DNA from: Arthrobacter sp. FB24
Lineage (GTDB): Bacteria; Actinomycetota; Actinomycetes; Actinomycetales; Micrococcaceae
Reading direction: 5' to 3'
Assembly: GCF_000196235.1 (NCBI RefSeq)
Contig: NC_008541.1
Coordinates: 3,534,001-3,598,000, forward strand
Length of the DNA stretch: 64,000 nt
Positions 61,441 through 64,000 of this stretch are shown here, in pieces. Position 1 is the stretch's first letter, and each line of letters begins with the position of its first letter. A program made the translations under genes and the position numbers. The notes under the pieces were generated by a model. The model was not told the DNA's origin. It did no database searches and saw nothing but the letters and a program-made list of their open reading frames with translations.

Positions 61441-62997
61441 CTACATATCTGCCAGCACGGACCCCGGGTTCTCGATCGCATCAGCCACGTACCGCAGGAA
61501 GCCGCCCGCCGTTCCGCCGTCGCACACGCGGTGATCGAAGGTGAGTGTTAGCTCCGTGACCTTGCGGACGGCCAGCTCGCCGTTGACCACCCAAGGCTTG
61601 TCGATGATGCGCCCTACGCCCAAGATTCCAACCTCCGGGTGATTGATGATCGCTGCTGAGCCGTCCACTCCGAAGACCCCATAGTTGTTCAGAGTGAAGG
61701 TGCCACTTCCCAGCTCTGAAGGTGTCGCCTTGCCTTCACGCACGACCGCTGTGAGCCTGCGAATCTCAGCGTCCAACTCACGGGCGCTCATCTTGCCCGC
61801 ATTGCGCACCGATGGCACCATAAGTCCCCGGTCCGTCTGCGCGGCGAAGCCCAGGTTTATACCGTCGAACGCGACGATTTCCTGGCTCTCCCCACCTGCG
61901 GCGTCCTCTGTGGTGACAATTCTGGTATTCAGCTCCGGATACTTCTTCAGTCCCGCCGTCACAAACCGTGCGATGAATGCCAGCAGCCCCGGGGTGTTGT
62001 GCGGATCGGACTTCTTAAGCGCCGCACGCATTTCCACAAGCGCTGTGGCATCCACATCGACCCATACAGTGGCTTCTGGGATCTCGGAGCGGCTTCGCGT
62101 CATGTTCGCGGCCACTGCCTTGCGGACTCCTCGGACCGGCGTTCGTGCTGTGATGCCGAGGCCTGTTCGTGGGTCGGTTTCACGATGGCGGGTTTCGACA
62201 GGCTCAACCACCGAACGTCGGTCATCCACCGAACGCGCCGCGGCCACGGGGCGGCGGGTTTCGACTGGCTCAACCACCGAAGGCGGCTTTACCTCGGGCG
62301 CGGGAGCTATGGCCGCCTCGACGTCCTTGCGCATGATCAGCCCGCTTGCGCCTGATCCTTGGAGTCCTCCCAGGTCAACTCCGTGGTCACGGGCCATCCG
62401 GCGGACGAGCGGCGAAATCACCGCCCCCAATTTTCCCGGCACGCGTGTGCGCAGGAGCAGGACATCGTCGGCGGACTTTTCCGCACTTGTGGTTTCGACA
62501 GGCTCAACCACCGAACGGAAAGGCTCAACTACCGGGGTGTGAGTTGCGACAGAACCGGTCTCGACAGGCTCGACGACCGGCTGCTTCCGCGCGCGCGTGC
62601 GGCGGGCTACACCGTGGCCGCCGGGTGTTCCGTAGCCGATGAGGACGTTGCCGGAGCCGGCTTTTTCCTCTTCCCGGTAAGTTTCGGCGGCGGCGGTTTC
62701 GACAGGCTTGGTCTCGACGGGCTTGGTCTCGACAGGCTCGACCACCAAGGTGCCAGTGGGCGCGACCGAAATCAGCGGCTTGCCGACGTCCAGGGTCTGG
62801 CCTGGCTCTCCGTGAAGCACGGCAACTGTGCCGGCGTACGGGGACGGGACTTCCACCATGGACTTCGCGGTCTCGACCTCGGCGATGGGCTGGTCCACCC
62901 GGATTTCGTCGCCCACGGCCACGAGCCAGTTCACAAGCTCGGCTTCGGTGAGGCCTTCGCCCAGGTCCGGCAGCAGGAATACTTTCGTTTCGCTCAT
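61441..62997 (-). CDS. Dihydrolipoamide acyltransferase E2 of a 2-oxoacid dehydrogenase
   Basis: 518 residues from ATG 62997. One lipoyl domain (1-78; lipoyl K45 in VETAKSMVE), a peripheral-subunit-binding domain (ISPLVRRMARDHGVDLGGLQGSG), and a catalytic core ending with TFDHRVCDGG, which holds the catalytic His. It transfers acyl groups from lipoate to CoA, probably in branched-chain keto-acid degradation. Both linkers are filled with copies of VVEPVET, encoded by a dispersed DNA repeat. The start is 4 nt after the E1-beta stop, so the two are co-translated. Confidence 0.92.
   Translation of the reverse strand: MSETKVFLLPDLGEGLTEAELVNWLVAVGDEIRVDQPIAEVETAKSMVEVPSPYAGTVAVLHGEPGQTLDVGKPLISVAPTGTLVVEPVETKPVETKPVETAAAETYREEEKAGSGNVLIGYGTPGGHGVARRTRARKQPVVEPVETGSVATHTPVVEPFRSVVEPVETTSAEKSADDVLLLRTRVPGKLGAVISPLVRRMARDHGVDLGGLQGSGASGLIMRKDVEAAIAPAPEVKPPSVVEPVETRRPVAAARSVDDRRSVVEPVETRHRETDPRTGLGITARTPVRGVRKAVAANMTRSRSEIPEATVWVDVDATALVEMRAALKKSDPHNTPGLLAFIARFVTAGLKKYPELNTRIVTTEDAAGGESQEIVAFDGINLGFAAQTDRGLMVPSVRNAGKMSARELDAEIRRLTAVVREGKATPSELGSGTFTLNNYGVFGVDGSAAIINHPEVGILGVGRIIDKPWVVNGELAVRKVTELTLTFDHRVCDGGTAGGFLRYVADAIENPGSVLADM
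62191..62746. repeat. Eight copies of the TTTCGACAGGCTCAACCA element in the E2 linkers
   Basis: Full or partial copies at 62191, 62257, 62491, 62521, 62557, 62695, 62710 and 62725. Read on the coding strand they give VVEPVET or KPVET. All keep frame and all sit in linkers, none in a folded domain. Confidence 0.85.
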
Positions 62998-63001
62998 CTG
63001 T

Positions 63002-64000
63002 TCAGTCTTCCCACTGGAGGTCGTCAACGGCGTCGAGGATGCGGTCCACGCCGGGCAGGTAGTAGTGCTCGAGCTTCGGCGCCGGGTACGGCACGTCGAA
63101 GCCGGTGACGCGCCGGATCGGCGCGGCCAGGTAGTGGAAGCAGCGCTCCTGGACCCTGGCCACAATCTCCGAAGACACGGAGGCAAACCCATGGGCTTCG
63201 GCGATCACCACTGCACGGCCGGTCTTGCGGACCGACGCGCAGACGGTCTCGTCGTCGAAGGGCACGATGGAACGAACGTCGATCACTTCCAGCGAGCGGC
63301 CTTCCTCGGCCGCCGCGGCAGCTGCGGCCAGCGCTGTGGGCACGGACGGACCGTAAGCAATCAGCGTGGCATCGGTGCCGGGACGGGCGACGACGGCGCG
63401 GCCTTCCGACGAGGTTCCCCGTTCGGTGTTGGCCGCATGCTCGGCGCGTAGTCCGTCCAGGTCCACCAGGTCCTTGGACCAGTAGAGCTTCTTGGGCTCC
63501 ATGAACATCACGGGGTCGTCGGAGTCGATGGCTTCACGGAGCATGCGATACCCGTCGGCCACGGTGGCCGGGGTGAAGACTTTCAAGCCGGCGGTGTGCG
63601 CGTAGTAGGACTCGGAGGAGTCGCAGTGGTGCTCCACGCCCCCGATTCCCCCGGCGTACGGGACACGGATGACCATGGGAAGCTTCACCGCACCCTTGGT
63701 CCGGTTGTGCATCTTGGCCACGTGGCTGACGATCTGCTCAAAGGCCGGGTAGGCGAAAGCATCGAACTGCATCTCGATCACCGGACGCATGCCGTTCATG
63801 GCCATCCCCACGGCCATGCCGACGATCCCGGACTCTGCCAGCGGGGTGTCAAAGCAGCGTGACTCGCCAAAGGTCTTGGTGAGGCCGTCGGTGATCCGGA
63901 AGACGCCGCCGAGCATGCCGACGTCCTCGCCGAAGACGAGCACTGAGGGGTCTGCGTGCATGGCGTCGGCCATGGCGGTGTTCAGGGCCTTGGCGAGGGT
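63002..64000 (-). CDS. 2-Oxoacid dehydrogenase E1 beta subunit (N-terminus outside window)
   Basis: 332 residues visible; the frame stays open to the window edge (TLAKALNTAMADAM), so the start is upstream. Transketolase-like pyrimidine domain (VLVFGEDVGMLGGVFRIT, TPLAESGIVGMAVG, GGIGGVEHHCDSSE) and C-terminal domain (EVIDVRSIVPFDDETV). With E1-alpha it decarboxylates a 2-oxo acid using thiamine diphosphate. The order E1-beta, E2 fits a bkd or pdh-type operon; E1-alpha should lie just beyond the window. Confidence 0.92.
   Translation of the reverse strand, partial: TLAKALNTAMADAMHADPSVLVFGEDVGMLGGVFRITDGLTKTFGESRCFDTPLAESGIVGMAVGMAMNGMRPVIEMQFDAFAYPAFEQIVSHVAKMHNRTKGAVKLPMVIRVPYAGGIGGVEHHCDSSESYYAHTAGLKVFTPATVADGYRMLREAIDSDDPVMFMEPKKLYWSKDLVDLDGLRAEHAANTERGTSSEGRAVVARPGTDATLIAYGPSVPTALAAAAAAAEEGRSLEVIDVRSIVPFDDETVCASVRKTGRAVVIAEAHGFASVSSEIVARVQERCFHYLAAPIRRVTGFDVPYPAPKLEHYYLPGVDRILDAVDDLQWED

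Noticed and set aside
62191..62746. VVEPVET as a protein motif with a binding role
   Set aside because: The copies match at DNA level, including partial copies and different flanks, and are confined to linkers, so an inserted DNA repeat explains them better.
1..64000. tRNA, rRNA or known riboswitch
   Set aside because: Reading both strands by eye I found no cloverleaf with a T-loop, no rRNA and no known riboswitch core. A covariance-model scan would be needed to exclude them firmly.

Overview
The window is high-GC DNA from an actinobacterium of the Micrococcaceae, most like Arthrobacter or Pseudarthrobacter. This is an inference from several things: GC-rich third codon positions, frequent GTG and TTG starts, Tat-exported PhoX, menaquinone synthesis, a SARP-type regulator, three GAF-ANTAR regulators and a keto-acid dehydrogenase operon. 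I found no rRNA, tRNA, CRISPR array, complete prophage or insertion sequence.

1-20 kb is mostly housekeeping and small accessory genes. It holds a GH3 glycosidase (cut by the window start) coupled to a Tat-exported glycoamylase-like protein, argS, phoX and menC. It continues with a secreted hypothetical, a PAP2 phosphatase, a GH25-like secreted protein, an aminotransferase and a SARP regulator with a degenerate receiver domain. Then come a carboxymuconolactone-decarboxylase-like protein, a TetR/flavin monooxygenase pair, two hypotheticals and an MFS transporter. Three intergenic gaps carry the same GTGAGAGAGCGTC-type repeat.

20-28 kb and 34-54 kb encode a family of exported, modular proteins: two CAP-domain proteins, an Ig/chitobiase-like protein, two proteins built of about 95-residue prealbumin-like repeats, an S8 protease and an RCC1-repeat protein. 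All seven carry three copies of the same SLH-like repeat (FYKEITWLA, GISTGW, NRDAMAAFMYR). Most share a G5-rich ribosome-binding cassette in front of TTG, GTG or ATG. A decayed eighth member lies at 50.7-50.9 kb. I read this as one surface-protein repertoire attached to a wall polymer. An O-antigen-ligase-like protein (38.7 kb) and two acyltransferase-3 proteins (57.7-61.3 kb) are candidates for building or decorating that polymer. Between them lie three GAF-ANTAR regulators around a ParA/MinD-like ATPase, TetR and MarR regulators, two exported proteins with a SipW/TasA-type N-terminus, and a two-gene operon of 45- and 39-residue membrane proteins.

55-61 kb is an accessory island. It has a phage-tail-like SGNH hydrolase cassette, the two acyltransferases and several tiny Cys-rich proteins that look leaderless (TANNNT 6-7 nt before ATG). 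61.4-64 kb holds the E2 and E1-beta genes of a branched-chain or pyruvate-type dehydrogenase. The E2 linker is filled with copies of a dispersed repeat that reads VVEPVET.
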